A DNA stretch of 40,304 nucleotides, from NCBI GenBank assembly GCA_947305245.1, contig CAMZDG010000027.1, positions 1-40,304 on the forward strand, read 5' to 3'. Position numbers and translations under genes: made by a program. Numbering within the stretch: position 1 is the first letter of the stretch; each line of letters starts with the position of its first letter. The stretch is from an uncultured Lachnospiraceae bacterium (GTDB taxonomy: Bacteria; Bacillota; Clostridia; Lachnospirales; Lachnospiraceae). Below, one piece after another: positions 7,666 through 15,950 of the stretch. Below the pieces are notes generated by a model. That model was not told the origin of the DNA and did no database searches. It saw only the letters and a list, made by a program, of their open reading frames with translations.

Positions 7666-7711
7666 AAAAAAAGCGGATCGCGAAAAGCCCTTGCCTTCCG
7701 TGATCCGCTTT
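7666..7711 (-). terminator. Rho-independent terminator of the LuxR-type regulator
   Basis: Perfect 10-base arms AAAGCGGATC (7670-7679) and GATCCGCTTT (7702-7711) with a 22-base loop. On the minus strand the hairpin is followed by a run of T. It lies 18 bases downstream of the regulator stop. Confidence 0.85.
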
Positions 7712-7728
7712 CCCTTGGGAACCTATGC

Positions 7729-10188
7729 CTATCTCAGCATGTCCACCAGCTTACTGCGTCTGTCAATATTCATTTTTTGGAATGCGATCTTTAAGTGATG
7801 CTTCACCGTGTTCTCCGAGATGTTCAGGCGTTTCGCGATCTCCTTGTTGTGTAAGCCCTTTGCCGCAAGGCTCGCCACTTCTCTCTCCCTCTCGGTCAGC
7901 TCCTCCTCATCCTCGGTCTGCTCGTCGAGCATGGCGAAGATATGACTCTCATCCGCACGATTATAATTGATCTTCAGCGCCTTGATCTCACGAATGGTCT
8001 TCGCATGCTTGGTCGCGATCTGCGGCATGAGGAACAACACCTGGAAATACTTCCGGAAGCAGGCGATAAAGGTATAATTGCGATCCTGCCCCGCGAGCGT
8101 CAGGGACTGATCCAGGTATTCCGAAGCCTTGATCACCCTTCCGATGGCCAGGTAGCAAAGCGCCAGCCCGCAATACATAAAGTTTCTCGTGGAAGTAGAG
8201 ATCAGCCTTTCGTCCAGTCCCAGGGAAGCCTCCACGGACGCGATCGCCTTGACATATTCTTTCTTCAAAAGAAGGTCCGTGATGCGGCAGGTCTTGATCA
8301 TAAAGGTGGTAAAGGTCAGGTCTGAGAGCTGATCCGCCTCACCCTGCGTCCAGATGGCTGAACGGCCGGTTTCCATCATCAGTCCGAGAAGATACCCTCT
8401 CACCGTCTCCACCATATAAGTATTCAGATTCTTCCCCTGCAGGAAGGGGAAGCTCTGTGTCTTGTTCTCCAAGTAATCTACGGCCTTCTGAAGTCCCATC
8501 ATGTCGGAGCGGTAGATGGCATTGATGCCGAGCAGAAGCGCTGCGCCGTAAACCGCCGGTGCATTTCCGGCCTGCTCCGCGAGGAATGCGGCCGTATAAG
8601 CCTGAATGTCTGATTCCTCAAACCTTCCCTGCACGGAATATGCCTCGCCGCGATAGAGCTCTGCGGCGCCCGCCGCATGATCCTTCGTCAGACGATTATA
8701 CAATTTCATCACGCGGTCAAAGACGTCCGCCGTCGCGAGCATGGTGCCCGGCTTGGAATAAAGCAGGTACCACATGGAGGTACAGCCGAACAGGAAGGGC
8801 TCCTCCTTGATAAACAGCTCCGACGGATGCTCGAGTAGCTCATCTGCCTGAAGGTACTTCTGCTCCATTTTCTCCAGATCCGGGAAATCTGACAGGGCGT
8901 CCAGCAGATACCACTCTCCCATAAGATGCGAGTCGTCCAGTTCTTCCAGGAGAATGCGGATGCGCGCCATCTGCTTCTCAAATTCCTCGAAACTGCAGCC
9001 GGCATATAATCCATAGCATAAGCGAAGGAGCGATAGCGGATACTTCTTTTGGATAGCGTCGGGGCAGCGCTGCAACACGGCCTGAGCAAGCTCCGCATAG
9101 GAGATCCCGCTGAACTTCTCCGTGATCATGCAGACAAGCTGACACGAAAGAATGCTCTCATCATCGTCCGCGTGATAGAAGCAGTCCACCGCCGCGCGGT
9201 CCATTCCATTTTTCTGATATACCCTGCCGGCGTTCCGATACACGTCCCTGCGGAAGGACTCATCCGCCACCGCAAGCCTGTTTCGAAGGAATCGGAGCAA
9301 GATTTCATGCGGATAAACCTCACGCCTTGCTTCCTGATATCGAATGAGCGGGATACGGCGGGCGAACTGCCGAAGCTCCTCGATCGGCAGTTCGCTCTCC
9401 TTCAAAAGCTCCTCAATATTCGCTTCCGAGAGTCGGTCAAACAGACAAAGCCGAAGGAGTGCATCCTTATGTTCTGGCTGCAGACGCTTCCAAAAGAGAT
9501 CGAACAAGAGATCCTCAATGTCCTGATTTCCGCTTCCCTCGCTCTCTCCCAGACTGCTCTCCAGACAAAGTGCAACCGCCGCGGTCCAGCCATCCGTCCT
9601 CTTACAGATCTCCCTGATCCTCTCAGGAGACACCATTACGTTCATCTGCTTTGCAAAAGCAGCAATGTCTTTCTCATTCAAAAGAAGATCCCGGCTTCGG
9701 AAATAACAGATGGAACCCTCCAGGGAGGACAGAACGCTCCTGTGCCGTCCGAAATTCTGCGAAATAAAAATCGTCCGAAGTCCGTCCCTCTGGCGCTTTG
9801 CCAGACTGTCCAGGAGCTGCGGCTGCCAATTGGCCAACGCGAACTGGAAATTATCGAACACAAGCGTCAGCGGTTCCTCTACCTTCAGCTCCATCAGGAC
9901 CTTAGCTGCCTGCTCCGCATTACTTCGGTTTAAGTACCCCAGATCCTGAAGCTTTCCCGCCGCCTTCTCATCCACCTGATTGATCTGGCGGATGAACCAG
10001 CGAAAGCTGCTGTCAGGAATACTCTCCACCGCGGTATACCAATAGATTGGCTCGTCCCTCCCGTCCAAGATCCGATGGACGGCAGTCGTCTTGCCATATC
10101 CGGCCGGCGCCTCCAAAACGGAAAGCGGACTGTCCAGGATCCGCTCTAATTTACTTAATAACTCCTCAGAAAAATAAAATTCAGCCAT
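7729..10188 (-). CDS. MalT-like LuxR-family ATP-binding transcriptional regulator (LAL)
   Basis: An 819-residue LAL-type regulator. Residues 27-35 are a Walker A loop (APAGYGKTT) of a STAND NTPase domain, followed by VFDNFQF as a Walker B-like strand. The middle of about 400 residues is helical and repeat-like, as in MalT. Residues 764-819 form a LuxR HTH (LTERERE, NKEIAKRLNISENTVKHH). These proteins usually activate transcription after binding an inducer and ATP. It has its own promoter (10231-10259) and terminator and reads in the same direction as the choline operon 320 bases downstream, so it may activate that operon; the inducer is unknown. The start at 10188 follows a GGGGG site. Confidence 0.88.
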   Translation of the reverse strand: MAEFYFSEELLSKLERILDSPLSVLEAPAGYGKTTAVHRILDGRDEPIYWYTAVESIPDSSFRWFIRQINQVDEKAAGKLQDLGYLNRSNAEQAAKVLMELKVEEPLTLVFDNFQFALANWQPQLLDSLAKRQRDGLRTIFISQNFGRHRSVLSSLEGSICYFRSRDLLLNEKDIAAFAKQMNVMVSPERIREICKRTDGWTAAVALCLESSLGESEGSGNQDIEDLLFDLFWKRLQPEHKDALLRLCLFDRLSEANIEELLKESELPIEELRQFARRIPLIRYQEARREVYPHEILLRFLRNRLAVADESFRRDVYRNAGRVYQKNGMDRAAVDCFYHADDDESILSCQLVCMITEKFSGISYAELAQAVLQRCPDAIQKKYPLSLLRLCYGLYAGCSFEEFEKQMARIRILLEELDDSHLMGEWYLLDALSDFPDLEKMEQKYLQADELLEHPSELFIKEEPFLFGCTSMWYLLYSKPGTMLATADVFDRVMKLYNRLTKDHAAGAAELYRGEAYSVQGRFEESDIQAYTAAFLAEQAGNAPAVYGAALLLGINAIYRSDMMGLQKAVDYLENKTQSFPFLQGKNLNTYMVETVRGYLLGLMMETGRSAIWTQGEADQLSDLTFTTFMIKTCRITDLLLKKEYVKAIASVEASLGLDERLISTSTRNFMYCGLALCYLAIGRVIKASEYLDQSLTLAGQDRNYTFIACFRKYFQVLFLMPQIATKHAKTIREIKALKINYNRADESHIFAMLDEQTEDEEELTEREREVASLAAKGLHNKEIAKRLNISENTVKHHLKIAFQKMNIDRRSKLVDMLR

Positions 10189-10230
10189 GATTCCCCCAAG
10201 CTTTTTCTTTCATTTTTTCCCTACTCCACT

Positions 10231-10259
10231 ATATTATCAAAAAAAGTGAAACGATTCAA
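10231..10259 (-). promoter_or_regulatory. SigA-type promoter of the LuxR-type regulator
   Basis: On the minus strand: -35 TTGAAT (10254-10259), 17-base spacer, -10 TAATAT (10231-10236). It lies about 43 bases upstream of the start codon in an AT-rich stretch. Confidence 0.6.
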
Positions 10260-10285
10260 CATTCACCTAAAATGAATTCTCATTC

Positions 10286-10313
10286 TTGATTTTTCTCTTC
10301 AGTATGGTATGAT
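10286..10313 (+). promoter_or_regulatory. SigA-type promoter of the small membrane protein gene
   Basis: -35 TTGATT (10286-10291), 16-base spacer, -10 TATGAT (10308-10313). This gives a leader of about 65 bases before the ATG at 10387. Confidence 0.65.
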
Positions 10314-10342
10314 GGTAAGGAACAGAAATGAGAGAACTTCGT

Positions 10343-10360
10343 ATGATCCGGTCGGATCAT
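10343..10360 (+). promoter_or_regulatory. Leader hairpin or operator dyad
   Basis: Perfect inverted repeat ATGATCC / GGATCAT with a GGTC loop, inside the predicted leader and 26 bases before the start codon of the small membrane protein. It could be an RNA hairpin or a repressor dyad near +25. The ribosome site GGGAGG lies outside it. Confidence 0.5.
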
Positions 10361-10386
10361 TCGTAGATAAAACGGGAGGGTACCCC

Positions 10387-10506
10387 ATGGAAACCTTAAT
10401 TCTTCTAGGCGGCGGACTGCTGATCATCATTTTCGCCGTAGTGATCGCCGTAGTCAGCTCCGTAGTCAGCGCGATCGCCGCAGACCAAGATCAAAGCGAA
10501 GACTAA
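10387..10506 (+). CDS. 39-residue single-pass membrane peptide
   Basis: A short gene starting METLILLGGG: a hydrophobic helix of about 26 residues rich in Leu, Ile and Val, then a polar acidic tail AADQDQSED. The ATG at 10387 is chosen because GGGAGG lies six bases upstream; a longer frame would start at 10309 inside the -10 box. It has a predicted promoter, a leader hairpin and a strong terminator right after the stop, so it is a complete monocistronic unit. I do not recognise the family. A small regulatory membrane protein or a type I toxin-like peptide are possibilities; no antisense RNA promoter was identified. Confidence 0.6.
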   Translation: METLILLGGGLLIIIFAVVIAVVSSVVSAIAADQDQSED

Positions 10507-10512
10507 AAACAA

Positions 10513-10548
10513 GGGGATGGGCCAATTTCGGTCCATCCCCACTTTTTT
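10513..10548 (+). terminator. Bidirectional rho-independent terminator
   Basis: An 11-pair stem (GGGGATGGGCC with GGTCCATCCCC, one G-T wobble) with a 6-base loop, then a run of six T (10543-10548). The opposite side is A-rich, so it can also serve the convergent serine hydrolase gene. Confidence 0.9.
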
Positions 10549-10569
10549 CCAAAATTCTTTCATGCACCT

Positions 10570-11745
10570 TTATGATAATTCATCCAGCGCCCCATAGGTC
10601 ACGGCGCGCAGCTTCCTGACGATCTGCACGTTTCCGAAGTCTCCCCTTTGTACAAAATACAGGAATACCAGCTGGTCCTTGGGGTCCATCACGACAAAGT
10701 TCCCGGTCCAGCCATCCCATCCAAAGGCTCCTTCATTCCCGAGCACACCCTCCGTGACGGGATCGAGCAGCGTTCTCATGAGGCACCCATATCCGAACCC
10801 ATCCACCGCATTCCAATAGCAGTTCTCCTTTTGGGCGGGGCTCAGTGCGTCCTTTCTCATAAAGGCCACGGTCCTGCTGCCGAGGATCCGCTTGCCATTG
10901 TAAGATCCGTCGCCCGAGAGCATCACGGCGAAATGCGCATAATCATCCAGCGTGGAGACCAGTCCCGCGCCGCCGGACTCAAAGGCCACGTCCTCCCCGT
11001 AATATACGGCCAGGTGGCAGTCCAAAGAGGGCGCGATCTCTCCCTGCTTTTGATCATACAGATAGATCTGCGCAAAGCGGTCCTTTTTCTCCTCGGGGAC
11101 AAAAAAACCGGTATCCTTCATGTCTAAGGGCTCGAAAATCTCCTTCTTTAGGAACTCGCCGTAGGTCATGCCGGAAACCGCCTCCACCACGGCGCCGAGG
11201 ATGTCCGCGGAAAGCCCATACATCCACTTTTCTCCAGGCTGGAAACAGGTCGGGATCTTTGCGATCTCACGCGCATAATCTCTGGTCGTCACCCTCTCGC
11301 CCGCAAGCCTTCTGTTTACCAGCTTGCCAAAGAGCTCCGCCATGCGTTTTTCAGGCTCGCTCCCCTCCCCGGGATACGGGATTCCCGTGGTCATATTCAT
11401 GCAGTCCCAGACGGTGATCGGGCGACAAAGAGCCACCTCTTCCCCGTCCTGCCAAACCTTCGTCTCCCAAAATTCCGGAAGGTAATATGCGATGGGGTCG
11501 TGCAGGTCGATCAGGCCTCTTTCCACAAGGATCATCACGGCCACTGCCGTCACGGGCTTGGTCATGGAAAACAGGCGGATGATGGTGTCGCGCCGCATGG
11601 GGCGGGCCTGCTCCTTGTCAGCCATGCCGAATGCGCCGTAGTAAATTTCTTTGCCGCCGCGCAGCACCAGCGCGCTCGCACCCGGCAAATTTCCCGCATC
11701 CACCTCTTTTTTCAAAACCCGATCCATCATCACCTTATAATCCAT
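10570..11745 (-). CDS. Serine hydrolase, beta-lactamase/esterase family
   Basis: A 391-residue class C beta-lactamase-like hydrolase (EstB/CubicO type). The catalytic SxxK motif is SMTK (S60, K63). A tyrosine motif follows near residue 176 (YGLSADILG), and the C-terminal GWTGNFVVMDP stands where the KTG-like motif normally lies. No signal peptide is visible, so it is probably a cytoplasmic esterase or peptidase rather than a resistance enzyme. The ATG at 11745 is preferred (GGAGG, 8-base spacing) over the GTG at 11751, which would be only two bases from the site. It appears monocistronic. A role in deacylating plant sugars is conceivable from the adjacent arabinofuranosidase but unproven. Confidence 0.85.
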   Translation of the reverse strand: MDYKVMMDRVLKKEVDAGNLPGASALVLRGGKEIYYGAFGMADKEQARPMRRDTIIRLFSMTKPVTAVAVMILVERGLIDLHDPIAYYLPEFWETKVWQDGEEVALCRPITVWDCMNMTTGIPYPGEGSEPEKRMAELFGKLVNRRLAGERVTTRDYAREIAKIPTCFQPGEKWMYGLSADILGAVVEAVSGMTYGEFLKKEIFEPLDMKDTGFFVPEEKKDRFAQIYLYDQKQGEIAPSLDCHLAVYYGEDVAFESGGAGLVSTLDDYAHFAVMLSGDGSYNGKRILGSRTVAFMRKDALSPAQKENCYWNAVDGFGYGCLMRTLLDPVTEGVLGNEGAFGWDGWTGNFVVMDPKDQLVFLYFVQRGDFGNVQIVRKLRAVTYGALDELS

Positions 11746-11845
11746 TATCACGTCCTCCCATGATACCTATTGATATTAATTTTCATACCTAAATATTTCA
11801 AGCTCTTTTTTCTCGGCAACCCCCGATTTCAGATTGTAGCCACAT

Positions 11846-11893
11846 AAAACACCTGACATCTGATACTTTTACCATACAAGATGCCAGGTGTTT
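11846..11893 (-). terminator. Probable terminator of the arabinofuranosidase gene
   Basis: Inverted repeat with arms about 12 bases long and one mismatch: AAACACCTGACATC (from 11847) against GATGCCAGGTGTTT (to 11893). The loop is about 19 bases. On the minus strand it ends in four T. It lies 55 bases after the GH51 stop. The T run is short, so termination may be partial. Confidence 0.6.
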
Positions 11894-11947
11894 GGTCAAT
11901 GGATTATTCTGTTATGAAATGGGATGTCTTGTCATTTTTGCCCTGGT

Positions 11948-13450
11948 TTACTTCTTGAGGGTGATCTCAAGGAGAACGACGCTTCTTGCAGGAAGCTCGA
12001 AGGTAAGGCCTTCCTTGGTGACGGTCACTGCATCGAAATCAGCGCCCTGTACCTTATTGGGAGCCTTGAAGGTGTTATGTGCATCCATCTTTCCGGTCAC
12101 GATCTGACCCTTGACGGACTTCACCTTTCCGCTGCCAAGAACCACTTCCATGGCCTCGGAAGCATCCAGGGACATGTTGGTCATGGTGAGATAAAGCTTT
12201 CCGTCCTTGTCAACGGTCACGGACTCGGTCAGCTTCTTTGCCTTCAGCTCGCCGATGCCGGCTTCGCTGTTTCCGATCAGGGTGGACTCTACCAGATCAT
12301 TGTCCTGATGTACCTTATAAAGGTTGAATACGTGCCAGGTGGGGGTCTTCACCATCTTCTTGCCCTCGGTGAGCAATACGGACTGAAGCACGTTCACCAT
12401 CTGCGCGATGTTCGCCATCTTCACGCGGTCACAGTTCTTGTTGAAAAGATTCAGGTTGATGCCTGCCACCAGCGCGTCACGAATCGTGTTCTGCTGATAC
12501 AGGAAGCCGGGATTGGTTCCGGGCTCCACGTCATACCAGGTGCCCCACTCGTCAATGATCATGCCGATCCTCTTATCGGGATCAAACTGATCCATGATGG
12601 CGCCGTGACGCTTGATCAGGGTCTCCATGTACATGGTCTTCTCCATGGTGCTGTACCAGTCTTCCTTGGAGAAATCCGTAGCGGAACCTTTCTTTGCCCA
12701 GTTGCCGTAAGGCACGGTATAATAATGCAGGGAAAGCCCGTTCATATAGCCAAAGCCGTGATCAAAGCAGGTCTCGAGAACCTTCTCGGTCCAATGATAA
12801 TCCCCGCCGTTCGCGCCGCAGGCGATCTTTGCAACGGGATGCTCATGATCATAATTGCGGATATAGGTCTGATATCTGCGGAAGAGATCCCCGTAATACT
12901 CGGGACGCATGTTTCCGCCGCAGCCCCAGTTCTCGTTACCCACGCCGAAATAATCTACGACCCAGGGCTCCTCATGTCCATTCTCTTTTCTCTGATCAGC
13001 CATGGGGGACACGCCCTTAAAGGTCATGTACTCCACCCACTCGCTCATCTCCTGAACGGTGCCGCTTCCCACGTTGCCGTTCACGTAAGTCTTACAGCCG
13101 AGCTGTCTGCACAGCTCCATGAATTCATGGGTGCCGAAACTATTGTCTTCGACAACGCCGCCCCAATGGGTATTAATCATCTTCTTACGCTTTTCCTTGG
13201 GACCGATGCCGTCCTTCCAGTGATATTCATCCGCGAAGCAACCGCCGGGCCAGCGAAGCACGGGAACCTTGATTTCCTTGAGCGCTTCCACTACGTCCTT
13301 ACGCATTCCGTTCACGTTCGGGATGTCAGAATTCTCCCCGACATAAATTCCCTCATAGATGCATCTCCCAAGATGCTCGGAAAAATGTCCCTGGAGCTCT
13401 GGATTTACGTGTCCTTGTTTTACTTCCGGATTTACAAATAGTTTCGCCAC
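11948..13450 (-). CDS. abfA: Alpha-L-arabinofuranosidase, GH51
   Basis: A 500-residue GH51 enzyme of typical length. The TIM barrel carries [15 protein letters not shown] near residue 63, the acid/base glutamate E173 in GVGNENWG and the nucleophile E301 in IIDEWGTW, positions that fit characterised GH51 enzymes. A C-terminal beta domain follows. It removes terminal arabinofuranosyl residues from arabinan or arabinoxylan oligosaccharides. There is no signal peptide, so it acts in the cytoplasm on imported oligosaccharides. The start is GTG with GGAGG seven bases upstream. It has its own promoter (13512-13540) and lies downstream of the pentose genes on the same strand. Confidence 0.95.
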   Translation of the reverse strand: MAKLFVNPEVKQGHVNPELQGHFSEHLGRCIYEGIYVGENSDIPNVNGMRKDVVEALKEIKVPVLRWPGGCFADEYHWKDGIGPKEKRKKMINTHWGGVVEDNSFGTHEFMELCRQLGCKTYVNGNVGSGTVQEMSEWVEYMTFKGVSPMADQRKENGHEEPWVVDYFGVGNENWGCGGNMRPEYYGDLFRRYQTYIRNYDHEHPVAKIACGANGGDYHWTEKVLETCFDHGFGYMNGLSLHYYTVPYGNWAKKGSATDFSKEDWYSTMEKTMYMETLIKRHGAIMDQFDPDKRIGMIIDEWGTWYDVEPGTNPGFLYQQNTIRDALVAGINLNLFNKNCDRVKMANIAQMVNVLQSVLLTEGKKMVKTPTWHVFNLYKVHQDNDLVESTLIGNSEAGIGELKAKKLTESVTVDKDGKLYLTMTNMSLDASEAMEVVLGSGKVKSVKGQIVTGKMDAHNTFKAPNKVQGADFDAVTVTKEGLTFELPARSVVLLEITLKK

Positions 13451-13511
13451 GATGCTTCCTCCTTCGTCTGGCCGATACTAGCATGGAATCCATTTTCCGT
13501 GCCATATCTAT

Positions 13512-13540
13512 ACTATATCTGTAATTTTCAAGAATTGCAA
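13512..13540 (-). promoter_or_regulatory. SigA-type promoter of abfA
   Basis: Minus strand: -35 TTGCAA (13535-13540), 17-base spacer, -10 TATAGT (13512-13517), about 60 bases before the GTG start. Confidence 0.6.
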
Positions 13541-13592
13541 TCCCTTTAGATAAATTTTATAAATCGTTTTACTCAAACTCTTCCAAAAGCGC

Positions 13593-13623
13593 AAAAAAGG
13601 GAGCCCTGAAGCTCAGGACTCCC
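13593..13623 (-). terminator. Terminator of the isomerase operon
   Basis: Arms of 11 bases with one mismatch (13599-13609 and 13613-13623), a 3-base loop and a T run on the minus strand (13593-13598). It lies about 25 bases after the isomerase stop and separates this operon from abfA. Confidence 0.85.
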
Positions 13624-13648
13624 CAAATACTGCTATTTTGCTTTTGCC

Positions 13649-15133
13649 TTATGCCCAAGGATTCTCGGTGATATAAGGAACGGACTTCGGCTGGTTGTAG
13701 TTCAGGTCCTCGATCGGCACGCCGATGAACTTGAATACTTCGAACAGAGCCTTTCCGAAGTGACCGAATGCAACTGCGCCGTGATGAGGGAAGTTCTTCT
13801 CGATCAGCACGTGACGATAGAACCTGCCCATCTCAGGGATTGCGAATACGCCGATGGAACCGAAGGACTGGGTGCGAACGTCCAGAACCTCGCCCTGTGC
13901 GATGTAGCCGCGGAGCTTGCAATCAGCAGTGGACTGCAGACGGAAGAAGGTGATCTTTCCAGGAGCGATGTCTCCCTCGAGGGTTCCGTTGGTAACCTCG
14001 ATGGGCAGTGCTCTTGCCATGATCTTCTGATACTTCATCTCACAGAATGCCAGCTTCTTGGAGCAGGTATTGCCGCAGTGAAAGCCCATGAAGGTATCCT
14101 TATGGGTATAAGGGTACTTGCCTTCGATTGCTTCCTTGTACATGTCAGCAGGTACGGAGTTGTTGATGTCAAGCAGGGTAACGGCATCAGCGCTTACGCA
14201 GGTACCGATGAACTCGGACAGACATCCGTAAATGTCAACCTCACAGGATACGGGGATGCCCATACCGGTGAGACGGCTGTTAACGTAGCAAGGCACGAAA
14301 CCAAACTGAGTCTGGAATGCGGGCCAGCACTTGCCGGCGATCGCAACGTACTTTCTGTAGCCTCTGTGAGCCTCAACCCAGTCAAGCAGGGTCAGCTCAT
14401 ACTGAGCAAGCTTCGTAAGAACCTCAGGCTTCTTGTTGCCTGCGCCAAGCTCTTCAGCCATCTCAGCAACCTTTGCAGGGATTCTTGCATCGCCTGCATG
14501 CTTGTTGAAGGACTCGAACAGATCCAGCTCAGAGTTCTCTTCGATCTCAACGCCAAGGTTGTAAAGCTGCTTGATGGGAGCGTTACAAGCAAGGAAGTTA
14601 AGAGGTCTGGGACCAAAGGAAATGATCTTCAGATCGGAAAGTCCAACGATCGCACGAGCGATGGGAACGAACTCGTTGATCATGTCAGCGCACTCCTCAG
14701 CGGTGCCAACGGGATACTCAGGGATGTAAGCCTTGATGTTGCGAAGCTTTAAGTTGTAGCTTGCGTTCAGCATGCCACAGTAAGCATCGCCACGGCCATC
14801 CTGCAGGTCTGCCTGGCTCTCCTCTGCAGCTGCAACGAAGATGGAAGGACCATCAAAGTGCTTTGCAAGCAGGGTCTCGGAGATTTCAGGACCAAAGTTT
14901 CCAAGATATACGCAAAGTGCGTTACAACCAGCCTTCTTGATATCCTCAAGAGCCTGAACCATATGGATCTCGCTCTCTACGATACAGATAGGACACTCAT
15001 AGATGTCTGCTGCGCCGTACTTTTTGGTGTACGCGTCGATCAGGGCCTTTCTTCTGTTAACGGACAGGCTCTCAGGGAAGCAGTCACGGCTAACGGCTAC
15101 AATACCAATTTTTACCTGGGGTAAATTGTTCAT
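13649..15133 (-). CDS. FucI/AraA-like sugar isomerase, probable XylA-II xylose isomerase
   Basis: A 494-residue member of the L-fucose/L-arabinose isomerase structural family, with NNLPQVKIGIVAVSRDCFP at the N-terminus and GAVAFGHFGKALFEVF near the C-terminus. It is not a classical TIM-barrel XylA. From memory, C. acetobutylicum CAC2610, an L-fucose isomerase-related protein, was proposed as a non-orthologous xylose isomerase and is followed by a hypothetical gene and xylulokinase; the same three-gene order occurs here. The likely reaction is D-xylose to D-xylulose with a divalent metal, but L-arabinose or L-fucose isomerisation cannot be excluded by sequence. AAGGAGG lies 10 bases before the ATG. 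It is the last gene of the xylB operon. Confidence 0.8.
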   Translation of the reverse strand: MNNLPQVKIGIVAVSRDCFPESLSVNRRKALIDAYTKKYGAADIYECPICIVESEIHMVQALEDIKKAGCNALCVYLGNFGPEISETLLAKHFDGPSIFVAAAEESQADLQDGRGDAYCGMLNASYNLKLRNIKAYIPEYPVGTAEECADMINEFVPIARAIVGLSDLKIISFGPRPLNFLACNAPIKQLYNLGVEIEENSELDLFESFNKHAGDARIPAKVAEMAEELGAGNKKPEVLTKLAQYELTLLDWVEAHRGYRKYVAIAGKCWPAFQTQFGFVPCYVNSRLTGMGIPVSCEVDIYGCLSEFIGTCVSADAVTLLDINNSVPADMYKEAIEGKYPYTHKDTFMGFHCGNTCSKKLAFCEMKYQKIMARALPIEVTNGTLEGDIAPGKITFFRLQSTADCKLRGYIAQGEVLDVRTQSFGSIGVFAIPEMGRFYRHVLIEKNFPHHGAVAFGHFGKALFEVFKFIGVPIEDLNYNQPKSVPYITENPWA

Positions 15134-15189
15134 GTTACGGTTTCCTCCTTCAACTCACTAAAATATTTTGCATTTTGTTTATTTTGTCA

Positions 15190-15222
15190 CCCTGCATTCG
15201 TTTTCACATTCGTTTTGCAGGG
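15190..15222 (-). promoter_or_regulatory. Stem-loop with direct repeats between DUF4867 and isomerase genes
   Basis: Six-base arms CCCTGC and GCAGGG flank two copies of CATTCGTTTT. No strong T run follows on the minus strand; GTGACAAAATAAAC comes next. It may be a processing or stability element in the 130-base gap rather than a terminator. Confidence 0.4.
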
Positions 15223-15264
15223 GAACAGACGATGATGAGTGGTGATGACCTTGCGGTCACGTCA

Positions 15265-15903
15265 TTACAGGGTGCAGTTCTCACCCTTGAGGCCGATAAA
15301 GCTGCCTGCGTCAAGTCCGCCCTCCGCATGACCGATGAGCCACTTGTTCACTGCAGTGATCAGTGCATCCTCGCTGGGTGCGGTGCCGTCAGCGTTCACC
15401 TTGGCATGTGCGGTCTTCAGGGGATAGTTGGTTCCCTTCGGGAGAACGATGCCTACCTGGAAGCCTGCGCCGTCCACGCCGCAAGGTGCATAATGAAGCG
15501 TCGTTGCGAACACTTCCACTGCCGTGCCGGCGGGAACGAAGAATGCCTTGACGTTGGAGGTGTCATAGGTGAAGTCAGGCTCTACGTCAGCCATCAGGCC
15601 AAGCATCAAAATGGCGTCGGTTGCTGCCACGTTGATCTCGGAATCACGATGATACTCCAAAGCGTTCAGCTTCTTGTTATGACCATTGCAATAGCCGATC
15701 TGGATGGGCATCTCGCCGTAGGTGGTCTCGGTCAGCGCCTTCATCACGGGAGTTGCCTCCAGGGATGCCACGCTGGGCTCGTAAACCACGCCCTCAGGAA
15801 GCTCAGTCTTCTTCAGGGCCTCTACCAGGGGAGCAAAATCTACGTTCGTCACGACCCTGCCATACTTACGAAACTCCGCATCATTCACAGATAAAATTTT
15901 CAT
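15265..15903 (-). CDS. DUF4867-family protein of the pentose operon
   Basis: A 212-residue soluble protein that I recognise as DUF4867-like. It has a cupin-like middle with ALEYHRDSEIN, VKAFFVPAGTAVEVF and TTLHYAPCGVDGAGF. The histidines in EYHR and LHYAPC and the acidic neighbours could form a metal site, as in cupin-type lyases or mutarotases. It sits between xylulokinase (47 bases upstream) and the FucI-like isomerase, the position of the hypothetical gene in the analogous C. acetobutylicum cluster. A role as sugar epimerase, mutarotase or partner of the isomerase is a guess from context. Confidence 0.75.
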   Translation of the reverse strand: MKILSVNDAEFRKYGRVVTNVDFAPLVEALKKTELPEGVVYEPSVASLEATPVMKALTETTYGEMPIQIGYCNGHNKKLNALEYHRDSEINVAATDAILMLGLMADVEPDFTYDTSNVKAFFVPAGTAVEVFATTLHYAPCGVDGAGFQVGIVLPKGTNYPLKTAHAKVNADGTAPSEDALITAVNKWLIGHAEGGLDAGSFIGLKGENCTL

Positions 15904-15950
15904 GTTCCTCAGTCCCTTCCTTTACTTTATTTGTTTTTGCCATAAAATCC

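Larger units (their letters stand above)
7408..7728. other. Gene-free interval upstream of the choline operon
   Basis: This 321-base gap has three parts. Nearest the operon is a possible -10 (TATGAT on the minus strand, 7437-7442) without a convincing -35. Further upstream are direct repeats (7475-7538) that look like activator sites. Then come five tandem TCGCG units (7561-7650) and the terminator of the regulator gene (7666-7711). No credible coding sequence was seen on either strand. Confidence 0.7.

Noticed and set aside
10309..10386. A longer start for the small membrane peptide
   Set aside because: This start lies within the predicted -10 box, so it would not be in the transcript. GGGAGG supports 10387.
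10570..11745. Beta-lactam resistance gene
   Set aside because: There is no signal peptide, and the KTG-like motif is of the esterase type (GWTG), so a housekeeping hydrolase is more likely.
11924..13441. A 505-codon open frame on the plus strand
   Set aside because: It is antisense to abfA, lacks a ribosome site and family motifs, and has the His/Leu/Gly-rich makeup typical of a reverse frame.
13760..14752. A 330-codon plus-strand open frame
   Set aside because: It is antisense to the isomerase gene, whose family match and ribosome site are clear.
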